In this document: positions 50,269 through 60,100 of the stretch, one piece after another
How the letters are laid out: each line of letters begins with the position of its first letter
How positions within the stretch are numbered: the stretch's first letter is position 1
Assembly (NCBI GenBank): GCA_964342465.1
Contig: CAYFFQ010000009.1
Span: forward strand, 1-64,000
Length of the DNA: 64,000 nt
Source of the DNA: MGIIb-Q1 sp964342465
GTDB taxonomy: Archaea; Thermoplasmatota; Poseidoniia; Poseidoniales; Thalassarchaeaceae
Reading direction: 5' to 3'
Translations under genes and position numbers: made by a program
Notes under the pieces: model-generated
Told to the model about the DNA's origin: nothing
What the model saw: only the letters and a program-made list of their open reading frames with translations
The model's database searches: none

Positions 50269-51618
50269 ATGAGTGAAATACGCAAATGGTTCTCGTCCCT
50301 GAAAAGACACGGTATGAGGAGGAGCCTCGAGGAAGTTTCTATTCTGCTGGCGAGATTGGAGATGCCGCAGATGCGGTTCCCCTCCATTCATGTCGCCGGA
50401 AGCAACGGCAAGGGGACCACCTGTGTCATCATCGCCAACGCCTTGACCCTTTCTGGCAAGAGCTGCGGTCTCTTCTCATCACCACACCTCTGTTTTGTGG
50501 AGGAGCGGGTGAGAATCGATGGTGTGCCGATTTCGAGCGAGGTGTTCGATGAGGCTCTGGCCAAGATTCGTAGAGTCTCTAAGCAGAAACCGATTACTGA
50601 ACCTTCATATTATGAAGCGACATTTCTCGTCGCCATCATCGCCTTCGCCGATGCTGGTGTCGATAGAGCGGTCATCGAGACAGGGATGGGGGGTCGGCTA
50701 GATGCCACTCGACTCGCTTCCGCCGATTGCTGTCTGTTGACAGACATCGCCCTCGAACACACCGAGGTGCTCGGCGAGACTCTTGCAGACATCGCCCGTG
50801 AGAAGGCGGCTATCGCGAGACCCGGTGTCCCCTTCATCGCCAAATGGACCTACGACACCGCCGCCCGCGACATAATCATGGAAGCGGTTGCAGACATCCA
50901 TGACGGTTGCTGGTGGCGACCGGACAGGAACAGAGCCATGCCCTTTGCAGCCATGGAGATGGAGCCGAGGCCGGTCGATTCGACTGCCCTGCCCTCGAAC
51001 TGGTCTCCATACAAGGCGGAAGCGGCGAACTTGGCACGATTTGCACTTGACAGCATATTCCTACACGGCGCCGCAGAACTGGTCGAGAGTGCGATGGCCC
51101 ACACGGTCTGGCCCGGTCGTGTGCACTGGTTGAAGCATGAGGGTGTGCCGGTCCTTCTCGATGCTGCTCACAACCCCAGTGGGATGCGAAAGTTCTGCAA
51201 TCAACTTCTCGCTGAGATGGAGGATGATTCATCTCCGACACCGGGGTGCATCATTCTCGGATGCACACCTCAGACAGATATGGTCGGATTCATCAACCCC
51301 TTGGTGGAGTTGGTGTTCAGAGGTGAGATTGAACACATAATCATCACCGAACCCGTTGGAGGAAGAAGGGCGGCGGTGGCGGCGAAGGTCATCAAGAAGG
51401 AGTTCGAAGACCAAGGCATCTCCGGCGCCGTCGTCGTCGGCTCTCCCGATGAGGCGCTCGCCGAGGCTACTAGATTGTGTATAGCAGACGGGAGTACGCC
51501 GATACTCGGGGTCGGTTCACTCTATCTGCTCGGAAACCTGCTCACTGCGATGGGTCAGGATACGCCGGAAGCGATGACCACCCTGCTTCCTTCTGAGGAT
51601 AGTGTCTTCTGGACCTGA
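50269..51618 (+). CDS. folC: folylpolyglutamate/dihydrofolate synthase family ligase
   Basis: About 449 residues of the Mur-ligase fold. Seen: 'FPSIHVAGSNGKGTTCVII' (P-loop and Thr), 'GLFSSPHLCFVEERVRIDG', 'DRAVIETGMGGRLDATRL', 'LTDIALEHTEVLGETLADIAREKAAI' (quoted in part; carbamylated Lys region) and 'PVLLDAAHNPSGMRKF' opening the C-terminal domain. Family members join glutamate to folates or dihydropteroate. In archaea the pterin carrier may be a methanopterin-like or true folate compound; not decided here. ATG 50269 gives the usual N-terminus; the frame to 50233 is less likely. Diverges from the protease gene by about 200 bp. Confidence 0.93.
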   Translation: MSEIRKWFSSLKRHGMRRSLEEVSILLARLEMPQMRFPSIHVAGSNGKGTTCVIIANALTLSGKSCGLFSSPHLCFVEERVRIDGVPISSEVFDEALAKIRRVSKQKPITEPSYYEATFLVAIIAFADAGVDRAVIETGMGGRLDATRLASADCCLLTDIALEHTEVLGETLADIAREKAAIARPGVPFIAKWTYDTAARDIIMEAVADIHDGCWWRPDRNRAMPFAAMEMEPRPVDSTALPSNWSPYKAEAANLARFALDSIFLHGAAELVESAMAHTVWPGRVHWLKHEGVPVLLDAAHNPSGMRKFCNQLLAEMEDDSSPTPGCIILGCTPQTDMVGFINPLVELVFRGEIEHIIITEPVGGRRAAVAAKVIKKEFEDQGISGAVVVGSPDEALAEATRLCIADGSTPILGVGSLYLLGNLLTAMGQDTPEAMTTLLPSEDSVFWT

Positions 51619-51819
51619 ACCTTCTCGGCCGGCCAGACGACCAGACTCCTCGGCTAGGAGGTGTGCTCTCAGACCTCATCGGCACAAGGACTCTTCTCGC
51701 TTGGAGGTGAATACAACATCTCCACCACAGGAGGTGGAATCTCAGAGCCTGCTGTGGCAGGATGGGACGGCATCATTGATAGAGTGCGCCCAGCCCCTGT
51801 CGGCTGGGCGGTGGAGCGA

Positions 51820-52299
51820 ATGAAGGAGAAGCACCTGAGAATCCGCATCGAACAGTGTCTGACGCTTGCCAAGGCTTCGAATTGCCCGCGCGCAAACTTC
51901 GGTTCACTGCTTATTGACCCTGACCGCAATGTCATCCTGATGGATGGTTACAACGGCGGTCCGAGAGGTGGCGGCGAACTATGTGGCGGCGATGTCTGCC
52001 TGCGTGAGGAGGAGCAGGTGAAATCGGGCACCCGAGTCGAGGTCGGCTGCCATCATGCTGAGATGAATGTCATCTGCAACGCCGCTGCCAACGGCGTCCC
52101 CACCAAGGGCGCTTGGCTGATAGTGAACGGCGAGCCGTGCTTGATGTGTGCCAAACTGATTCACCATTCGGGGGTGACGAGAGTGATTGTCGTTGACGGT
52201 GGTTTCGCGGGGGCCAACGGTGTCGGATATCTCGAGAGTCATGGAGTGATAGTCCAGCGAGAGGATGGGCCGAAAGACCCGCGTGGAAACCTTAAGTGA
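51820..52299 (+). CDS. dCMP deaminase-like (ComEB family) cytidine deaminase
   Basis: About 159 residues. Zinc-dependent deaminase with 'CLTLAKASNCPRANFGSLLID' (start of fold), 'GYNGGPRGGGELC', 'GCHHAEMNVICNAA' (zinc His and catalytic Glu) and 'NGEPCLMCAKLIHHSGV' (two zinc Cys, P-C-x-x-C). dCMP deaminase makes dUMP for thymidylate synthesis. ATG 51820 preferred; GTG 51811 is possible and a longer frame reaches back to 51661. The 200 bp before it hold nothing recognisable. A 26-bp minisatellite follows the gene. Confidence 0.88.
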   Translation: MKEKHLRIRIEQCLTLAKASNCPRANFGSLLIDPDRNVILMDGYNGGPRGGGELCGGDVCLREEEQVKSGTRVEVGCHHAEMNVICNAAANGVPTKGAWLIVNGEPCLMCAKLIHHSGVTRVIVVDGGFAGANGVGYLESHGVIVQREDGPKDPRGNLK

Positions 52300-52731
52300 C
52301 CCCCGGACAACTCTCTCTTTCAGGGTGCTCCACATCGGAAACCACCCCCCAAATTCTTGGGATGGCTCACACCTCTGTCTGATGTCTCACCCCGCCTACC
52401 GCTGGTTGGGCGAACTGCTGGTGGTCTCTCGTCTGCCGGACCGCTGGTGGCCGCTGGTCTGCCGAACCCCTGGTGGCCGCTGGTCTGCCGGACCGCTGGT
52501 GGTCTCTGGTCTGCCGAACTGCTGGTGGTCTCTGGTCTGCCGGACCGCTGGTGGCCGCTGGTCTGCCGAACTGCTGGTGGTCTCTGGTCTGCCGAACCGC
52601 TGGTGGCCGCTGGTCTGCCGAACCCCTGGTGGCCGCTGGTTTGCCGAACCGCTGGTGGTCTCTGGTCTGCCGGACCGCTGGTGGCCGCTGGTCTGCCGAA
52701 CCGCTGTTCTATCGTGGGTGGAAACTTCGTT
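52300..52731. other. gene-free stretch with minisatellite
   Basis: Between convergent genes. All three plus-strand frames are open across the 26-bp repeats (period 78 bp), so frames here are not evidence of coding. No RNA seen. Confidence 0.6.
52417..52704. repeat. 26-bp minisatellite, about 11 units
   Basis: Unit 'cgctggtggccgctggtctg' + 'ccgaac'. Two variants alternate irregularly: 'ggccgc' versus 'ggtctc' in the centre and 'ccgaac' versus 'ccggac' at the end. The variant order is non-random-looking and could report duplication history. Confidence 0.94.
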
Positions 52732-53280
52732 TCACTCCCCGAAATGGGTTGCCATCGCTTCCAATTGCTGATACAGGTCGGCGATGTCTCCGTTGTTGTG
52801 AATCACCATATCAGCCAGTTCGGCGGTGGCGATGAGAGCCTGTCCAGATTCATCGTGAGCGACCAGTTCCGCCTCTTCCTGAGCGACGAACTGCTCGTAG
52901 TTCTCTGCATCTCCTGTTCGGCCCCGCTCGACCAGCCGCTGCCACCTCTCCTCGCGAGGTGCTCTCACCTCGACGAGGATGAAATCATCTCGCTTACGCA
53001 GCGCCTCGACCTCTGCGGGGGTGCGGATGGAGTCGATGGCGTGGTCGCCCCCTTCTCCAATTCTGTCGAGCAGCATCTCGGCGAGGATGCCTGCGCCACC
53101 CATCGCCCTCAACGTGCGACCGCCCTCGATGAGGCTCGCGCGGGTTATCTCGCGGTCGTTGGCGGCAAGCCATGTTCGTATGGAATCGGAGCATGAGTTC
53201 GAGGTGAACCCTCTCTCGACCAGCCAGTCCATGACCGTGGTCTTCCCGCAGGCGTTGCGGCCGGTCAGCCCCACCAACAT
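52732..53280 (-). CDS. UPF0200-like P-loop kinase (archaeal dephospho-CoA kinase-like)
   Basis: About 182 residues. Walker A 'GLTGRNACGKTTVMDWL' at the very start, 'CSDSIRTWLA', then 'HAIDSIRTPAEVEALRKRDDFILVEV' (quoted in part) and 'RWQRLVERGRTGDAENYEQF', ending 'MVIHNNGDIADLYQQLE'. This order matches archaeal UPF0200 proteins, which resemble CoaE and adenylate kinases. Substrate not known to me. ATG 53280 matches the family start; 53298 is possible. Downstream of Lhr on the same strand with repeats between. Confidence 0.78.
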   Translation of the reverse strand: MLVGLTGRNACGKTTVMDWLVERGFTSNSCSDSIRTWLAANDREITRASLIEGGRTLRAMGGAGILAEMLLDRIGEGGDHAIDSIRTPAEVEALRKRDDFILVEVRAPREERWQRLVERGRTGDAENYEQFVAQEEAELVAHDESGQALIATAELADMVIHNNGDIADLYQQLEAMATHFGE

Positions 53281-53388
53281 CAACGCCTCGTGGAGCATGG
53301 GGTTCAAAGAAATGCCGTATCTGAAGCGGGTTGTGAGCGCCGGTATGTCTACCCCATTCTTCGAATAGGTGAGGTGTGGAGATTTGGG

Positions 53389-53493
53389 GGAGTGAGGAGA
53401 AGTGCCCCAGAGGAGCCTTCAACTTCGACCCCCTTATAAAGCAACCAACACAAAGACGGAGTGAGGAGAAGTGCCCCAGAGGAGCCTTCACCC
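53389..53493. repeat. direct repeat pair of about 35 bp, 69 bp apart
   Basis: 'ggagtgaggagaagtgcccc' + 'agaggagccttca' occurs at 53389 and 53458. The second copy overlaps the last codons of the Lhr gene. Between them lies a TATA-like element. Confidence 0.88.
53433..53441 (-). promoter_or_regulatory. possible TATA box for the UPF0200-like kinase
   Basis: Minus-strand 'ctttataag' is a good archaeal TATA match, lying in the spacer of the repeat pair, about 150 bp before ATG 53280, which would imply a long leader. Confidence 0.3.
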
Positions 53494-56400
53494 CCAGAAC
53501 TGGCGGGTGCGGGCGTAGTTGAGTTCGGCATCGTGGATGAATTTGAACAGGAGTTCCTTCTCATCGGCGGGAATGCGAGCTAGAATCCTGCCAGCGGTCT
53601 CCTCACCGATGCCCCGCCCCATCAGACAGGTGAGAGCGTCAATTCCCCTCTGCCGAACGAGGTGGGCGTTCTTCTCCATGCGAGCGCCCGTCGCCTCATC
53701 GTTGGATGCGACCCATTCCGCCAATCTGTCCTCCAAACCCTCACGGGCGGCTGCGAGCATCGTTCCACCACACTTCTCACAGTGGGTGTGACGGGCACCA
53801 TACATCGCCACGCGGGTACGCATTCTCTCGTTGCAGGCAAGGCAGATGAGCACGCATCTCTCGTTCATCAACCGTTCTTCAAGCCGTTTTCTCACTTCGG
53901 CATCACTCCAGTTGGGGAGTAGAAGGTCTCTCTCACTGCGTGGGGATATGCCCAGTGGTCCTGCTGCCGTGACGGAGATTGTGACCGCTCCGGACTGAAT
54001 CGCTTCCAGCAGTTGAGATGCACCGGAGAGATCCATTCTCTCTGTGAACAGTTTGTCAAGTGCCTCATCGACGACTACTGTACCTCGGTAGCGATTGAGA
54101 ATTCCCTGAAGGTTTACTCGACGTGGGTCGACCCCTCGCCCGATGACTCCGAAGGTCTTGCACACCTCCACCAGCCTAGCGCGTAACATCCTGCCGTTGG
54201 GGATGGTCATGCGCATGATGTCCTCAAGGCTCCGCGGGGGAGTCTCCATCAACCAGTGAATGATTCCCTCCGCGGTGAGTGATGGAACCTGAAGGGAGAT
54301 GCGATATGGGTCGATTATGACGCGGCCGCTCTTGCCGTCTGCGGTTGAAGCCATCGCCTGAAGAAGATGGGCGAGAGCGGCGTTGATTCTGCTTCCGTGG
54401 CAGCAGTTCAGCACAAGGGTGTCCTTGCGCACCTCGATGGTGAGGTGTCGCGCCGTCGGCAAAGAGCCGGTAGCATCGATGTGGTCGGCTACCGTCTCTA
54501 GCAAATGCCCGAGCGAGTTCTGTGAAAGTGGGTAGGCGGCAAGCGGTTCGGGGGCCGGTAGAGAATCGAGGAATGTCTGCACCGTCGGAGCCCATTCACC
54601 ATAGTCTCCCTCTTCGGTGGGTGGGGNNNNNNNNNNNNNNNNNNNNNNNNNNNNNNNNNNNNNNNNNNNNNNNNNNNNNNNNNNNNNNNNNNNNNNNNNN
54701 NNNNNNNNNNNNNNNNNNNNNNNNNNAATGTCTGCACCGTCGGAGCCCATTCACCATAGTCTCCCTCTTCGGTGGGTGGGGCATCACTCCGGTCGTCCGT
54801 GGTTCGGGCATGGTTCCGGTTCTCGGTGGATGCGGAACCATCGGCTTGGAGAGGTGGAGAAACTACCCCGGCTATCTCGCCGGTGCGTGAGTCGTGGCTG
54901 TGGCGCTCGGTAGCGTGGTGGCTGTGGCGCTCGGTAGCGTGGTGGCTGTGGCGCTCGGTAGCGTAGTGGCTGTCGCGCTCGGTAGCGTGGTGGCTGTCGT
55001 GCTCGGTAGCGTGGTGGCTGTCGTGCTCGGTCAAGCGGCGAAGAGCCGGCTTCCAACCCCTGTCGGCGGCCACAGTCTCTCTCAATGCGCCGACCTCACG
55101 CGCTATTTCAGCCGAGACTGGAGGCAACTCTCCCATCCATACCGGTGCGCTGCTCTGGTCTCGGACTGGAGCGACCATCAACTCGCTCTTCTCCGGGTCT
55201 GCATTGACTATCAGCCAAGTTCTGCCGGCCATCACGAACCTTCGTTGCGAGCCATCCTCCTCTCCGCCGATGGAATCGAGTGAGAGAACGAAGGTCTCGT
55301 CGACATTCCCCAGGGCTTTGCGAGTGACCGCATCGCGGACGGTGTATCGCTTCTCATTGACTATCATGGAGAGGTGGTTGATGAGGTAGTTTCGCCCTCT
55401 GCCCCCTGGTGAGAACCAACCGCCCTCAAGGTGGCGGGGCAGTGCTGCTCTCAGGGCTGACCGCCATTCCTCTTTCTTCTTCTCATCGGTGGCGATTACC
55501 TCTTCTCTCTTTGGTCGTTTTTCCGGCATATTCGGGTCTTTCAACCTCGCCTCCTGCCAAATGGCAGTGGGCCATTCTAGCGGTTCGGAATCGATTGGTC
55601 TTTTCACGACTCGGACCAGCCTCCTCTCATCGAGAACGGTGAGAATCTCATTGACCTCATCGTCTGTGATGGATTCGAAGAGGTTCGCCCTCGCAAGCAG
55701 GGTTGCAGGGGCGGAGAGTGGAACGATGCCTTCGGACAGAGCGAGCAGAACCAACTGATTGGCAACGACATTGAGCGGTTTCGTCCTCCACTCGACCCCC
55801 TCGAGTTGGCCACCAATCGCTCGTCTTGCAATGACCGCCGACTCGGAGATGTCATCGACATTCCACGCCAGCAACATCCCCTTGGAAGTTCCACCCAGAT
55901 GATGTTCTGCTCTGCCAACTCGCTGCAATAATCTGTCAACAGCGCGGGGCGACTGAATCTGATGGACCTCTCGGATGGAGCCGACATCTATTCCAAGTTC
56001 GAGAGAGGAGGTGCAGACAAGGCCATGCAGTTCACCACTCTGAAGTGCCGTCTCCATCTCTCGGCGCGTTTCAGCGGCGAGTGAGCCGTGGTGTACCCCG
56101 ACCCTCAGGTCGCCGTCGAGTTTCGAGATTCTCTGGGCGACTGTCTCTGCGGTGTTTCGCGAATTGACGAATATCAGGCATGGGGCGCTCTTCTTGACCT
56201 GACTGGCCAACCTCCGCAGTGCAGCCAACCCTTGTGGAGATGCGTGCAGTTCCATCGACAATGCGCGGTCCTCGGGAGTGACTTTGGGGGTTGTCACTTC
56301 AAGTTGGGTCGGTCTCTCTGTCGGGCCTAGACAGACGGTGCAGTTCTTGGAGAGCCAATGCGCCACATCTTCAGGGTTGCCGATGGTTGCTGAGAGGCCG

Positions 56401-56951
56401 ATTCTCTGAACTCTTCTGCCACACAACTCGTCTATCCTCTCCAAGGCTATGGAGAGTTGTGCGCCTCGCTCTCCGGCAGCGAGGTCGTGAACCTCGTCGA
56501 TAACGACTGCTGATAGGTTTCTCAATCCCTCTCTCAGTCTGCTTCCGGTCAAGAGAAGTTGACAGGTTTCGGGGGTAGTGACCAACAGATGAGGGGGATT
56601 CCGCGATTGGGCAGAGCGGCGGGATTGCGGGGTGTCGCCGTGACGCACATCCGAGCGCAGGCTGCATCGACCGACCAACTCCTCTATTCTCCTGCCGATG
56701 TCTCGGTTCAGGGCTCGGAGAGGAGTGATGTAGAGAATGGCTAGTGGGTTCCATGATTCTGTCAGGCAGCGAGAGAGCAGCGGCATCAGAGCCGCTTCTG
56801 TCTTGCCGCTGCCGGTTGGAGCGATGAGAAGAGAGTCCCTGCCGGCGAGGATGTCTTTCTGTGAGGTCACCTGAATGGGAGTGGGGGTCCAGTTTCTCTC
56901 CTTCGCGAGAGCAGCGAGAGGAGCAGCGAGTCTCTCGAAGCCATCACTCAT
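53488..56951 (-). CDS. lhr: Lhr-type DNA/RNA helicase with His-rich insert (gap inside)
   Basis: Superfamily 2 helicase of the Lhr group. Helicase core: 'WTPTPIQ' (Q motif), Walker A 'IAPTGSGKTEAAL', 'YITPLRALNRDI', 'VIDEVHDL' (DEVH), 'GLSATIGNPEDV', 'CLIFVNSRNTAE', 'VCTSSLELGIDVGSI' and 'QRVGRAEH'. Then a winged-helix region ('TKPLNVVANQLVLLAL'), an insert of six His-rich 8-residue repeats, the Lhr C-terminal domain and a Cys4 zinc site ('ICLACNERMR', 'HCEKCGG'). The N gap shifts frame, but fusing the two identical 55-bp flanks into one restores a single ORF. ATG 56951 is chosen; GTG 57038 possible. Acts in repair or RNA processing. Confidence 0.9.
54627..54726. other. 100-N assembly gap
   Basis: Exactly 100 Ns inside lhr. 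The 55 bp left (54572-54626) and right (54727-54781) are identical. Unlike the other gaps, no other copy of this unit is seen, so the duplication may be purely an assembly overlap. Confidence 0.97.
54891..55034. repeat. 24-bp in-frame repeat encoding His-rich octapeptides
   Basis: Six units of 24 bp ('gtggtggctgtggcgctcgg' + 'tagc' on the plus strand), coding on the minus strand for TERHSHHA-type octapeptides within lhr. Older units read TEHDSHHA. Confidence 0.93.
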
Positions 56952-57115
56952 CTTGCGCTCCCTCGACAGTTGGTCGGTGGTCTGTGTGAAAAGGTCGCCG
57001 GCTGATGCCGTCAGCATGTCGGCAGGGGCGGATTCCACCTCACTTCATTGAACTTGGTAGAGGGTTTTCGCCGGCACGGGCTGGATGTGAGGCAGGAGAG
57101 AGTGGGGGTTGAGCC

Positions 57116-60100
57116 TCAGTAGTCATCATCCTCATCGTATTCTTCGTCGTATTCGTCATCATCGTCGTCGAAGAGGTGGTCGTCCTCGAACAGTTCGCTC
57201 CGGCCGGTGATGGCTCCCTTGAGGGAGACCCATGCTACGATAGGGAGAACTATCATGGCGATGATGATGCCGATGACAGCGAGCAGATTCTGGCGGGCAT
57301 CCTCAACCCATCCGAGGCCGAATGCGTAGTCAACAGAGACACCGATGCTGGCGCTGTTGTCGGTCTCGTCGACTTCGACTATCTCATCATCTGCGTCAAC
57401 TATGACAACAACGCGGTCAACTCCTTCCTGAGCTTCCCAAGTGGTGGTAACTGGAATCGCCTCGTCAGCGATTCCGTTAATCTTCTGAGTGGCAAAAGGC
57501 TCCGCCGAATCACCCGAGTAGAAGGCGACGATGAATCCTCGATTTGTCGGACCACCGACATTGGCAATCCACGCAGTGACCTCGACGGCTGCACCGTTCG
57601 AGACTATCTCCTTGTCGGCAGAAACCATATCTATAGTAAGTTGGGGGCCGAGAGCCCCGAATCTGACCCACTGCAGTTCTTGGTCGCCGTTCAACTCAAC
57701 GGGTTCTCGGACCGGGTCGGACTTCGAGTTCCCTTCATTCGCCAACGGGTTGCCAGCCGAATCCCAACCCTCGACCCAGAAGCCGACTTCGTAGTCCTGA
57801 AGTGGTGGATTCATCCCATCTCCAATCAGGTCAACCGTACCAGTCCAAGAGATTGATTGCCCAGTCTGGAGCATACCCAACAGTGATGAGCCGGATGATA
57901 TCTGGCGCTGGTTCTCATCTCGCATCAACCAATGGACCCATTGTGGGCTGCCCGAAAGGTCGGCATCTTCCCAGCCGATGAATTGGACCGGGACCTCCTT
58001 GAGGGCGCTGGAGTTTGAGATGTCAATCATATCCACCGGAGCCAACCTCTCTAGAACTCGTGGGGGGGAGTGGTCAACCTCCACCTGAAGGGTCGTGGAA
58101 ACGGTATCGCGAGTCATGTCCTCTCCTCTTCCCGGTATGTTGCGCACCCCGGCGAGGAATGTCCTAGTCTCTGAGGAAGCGAGTGTGGGCGCGGCTGAAA
58201 GTGGGACTTCAAGGCTGAAGCCGCCGTCATCGGTGAGTGAGCCGTCTGACCAATACTGCACTCCATCGAACACCTCCACGGTGATTCCGAGATTGCGAGG
58301 CGCGGGGACATCACTACCCTCGTAGACGACTCGGCCCGACCAGCGGAGGCGGTCATTCGGCACCACTCTGCTGCCATCCGAAACAGGGCCGACCCTCGGC
58401 TCAGATACATCATTCACCTGATAGGTGGAAGCATCGAGAACAAGGTCGTTCTCAACGCGGAAAGTGTGTTCCGTGAAGATTATCTCACGCGGCTCCGGGG
58501 TTCCGAGTTGGGTGAACTCCAATGACACATCTGATAGGTCAGCGTCCGGCCAGTCCCAGGAGAACTGGAATCCGAAGGTGACCATCACCCACGGCATCCC
58601 CGTCTCGTTGGTCAGAACCTCGGCCCCGCAGGTTTCGTCGGAAAGGACACTGCATGAGGGGGAGATGACGAGGTAATCATCATCCGTCCAGAAGGTGTTG
58701 TTCGAGCCGCTGAAGGAGAGGCGTTGTTGGTCTCTATCTGGGTCGGGGCCTTCGAAATCAAAGATGAGGCTGATATCGGTGAAATCGATGAGGCCGTTGG
58801 CATCGACCAGCCCCAGCGTGAGTTGCTGGGTCACACCAGCGAAGGCGCGCTCACCATCCTCATGTCCTGCCCAATGGAGTCCGGTGAACACCGAGTCCAT
58901 GTCTCTGCGGGTTCTGTAGGTGACGAGGTCGTAGTCAAAACCGGGACCGTCCGAGCGTAGAAGTGCGTTGCCAGCCACATCCGTTCCTGTCACGAAATAG
59001 GAGACTCTCGCCATGTTCGGGTTTCGCGAATCATCGATTGTGGCGAAGAACAATTTGTCGGCATCATCAGTAAGATTGACCATCGTGTGGTTGACATATT
59101 CGGCGGGGTCCGCCAATCCGTTGCGGTTGGAGTCGTGGTCTGCCTCGACCCAGTAATGTAGGGTGAGTTGCTCGGGAGAGCCGATTTCATCCTGAATCCT
59201 GATTCTCACCAGTTGGTCATCGTATCCGGCTTCGTAGGAATTGTCCGCTGGTGTCGCTTCGATGAGTGCCGGTGCTGTCGCATCAACGCGAATCATCCTC
59301 TGCCAAGACTGGTTCACGGGTAGAACCTTGAGAGGGTCTCTTGGGTTGTCCACCTGCACCTCGTAGAAAACCCCATCAGGGCGGTTGATGGTGTCGATGG
59401 CGACTGGGATGAAGAACTCTCCATACTGGTTGGAGCGGTCCTTTGCCTGTAGGAAATCTCCTTCAGGGGTGCGCTTTATTACCGCCACATCGAAAGTCGA
59501 GTCGAGGGGTGCGTCTTCCGTTCCATCATACCAAATGGCCCCTTGGAAGTGGAGGGTCTCTCCAGCCTTGACCCACTCCATCTCCTCGACATCGTCGTGA
59601 TGCACGGCACCATCGTTGTCCCTCACCTTCATCCAGCCCAATCCATAAGACTGGTTGACTCTGATTCCCGCCGGTCCGGTAGTCAGGGAGAGGGGGGTGT
59701 TGCCATTATCATCAGTACAACTGACTCGGAAACCGACATTGTTCTGCTCCTTGAAGTTGGAAGTCACTCTGAAGGCCCAGTGGATTTCGAGGATTCCGTT
59801 GCTGTTGTTGACCCATGTCGCTGCTGCATCCGGAACAATCCAGTCCTCCGGGTCATCATCGACTAGAGTCCCGTCGCTGTTCCAAGTCAGAATGGGGGCG
59901 TCGGACGACGGTTGTGCTAAAAAGTCGAGATTGGCTGAAGAGATGGTGGTCGCATCCTCACCGATTACATGTCGAGTCACCACCTCGTAGTTGTCAATGG
60001 TCTCATGCAGGACCATATCCTCATCCCAACTGATGTTGAGATTTACTGTCTGCATGGTGTAGGTGATGGAAAACGAGTTGATTTCAACCGTTCCAGTCGT

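Noticed and set aside
52357..53196. Plus-strand frame of about 280 residues
   Set aside because: Made of the 26-bp repeat and the antisense of the UPF0200-like kinase; no independent support.
53488..57038. Two separate helicase genes
   Set aside because: The break is exactly at a 100-N gap with identical 55-bp flanks; overlaying the flanks yields one continuous Lhr.
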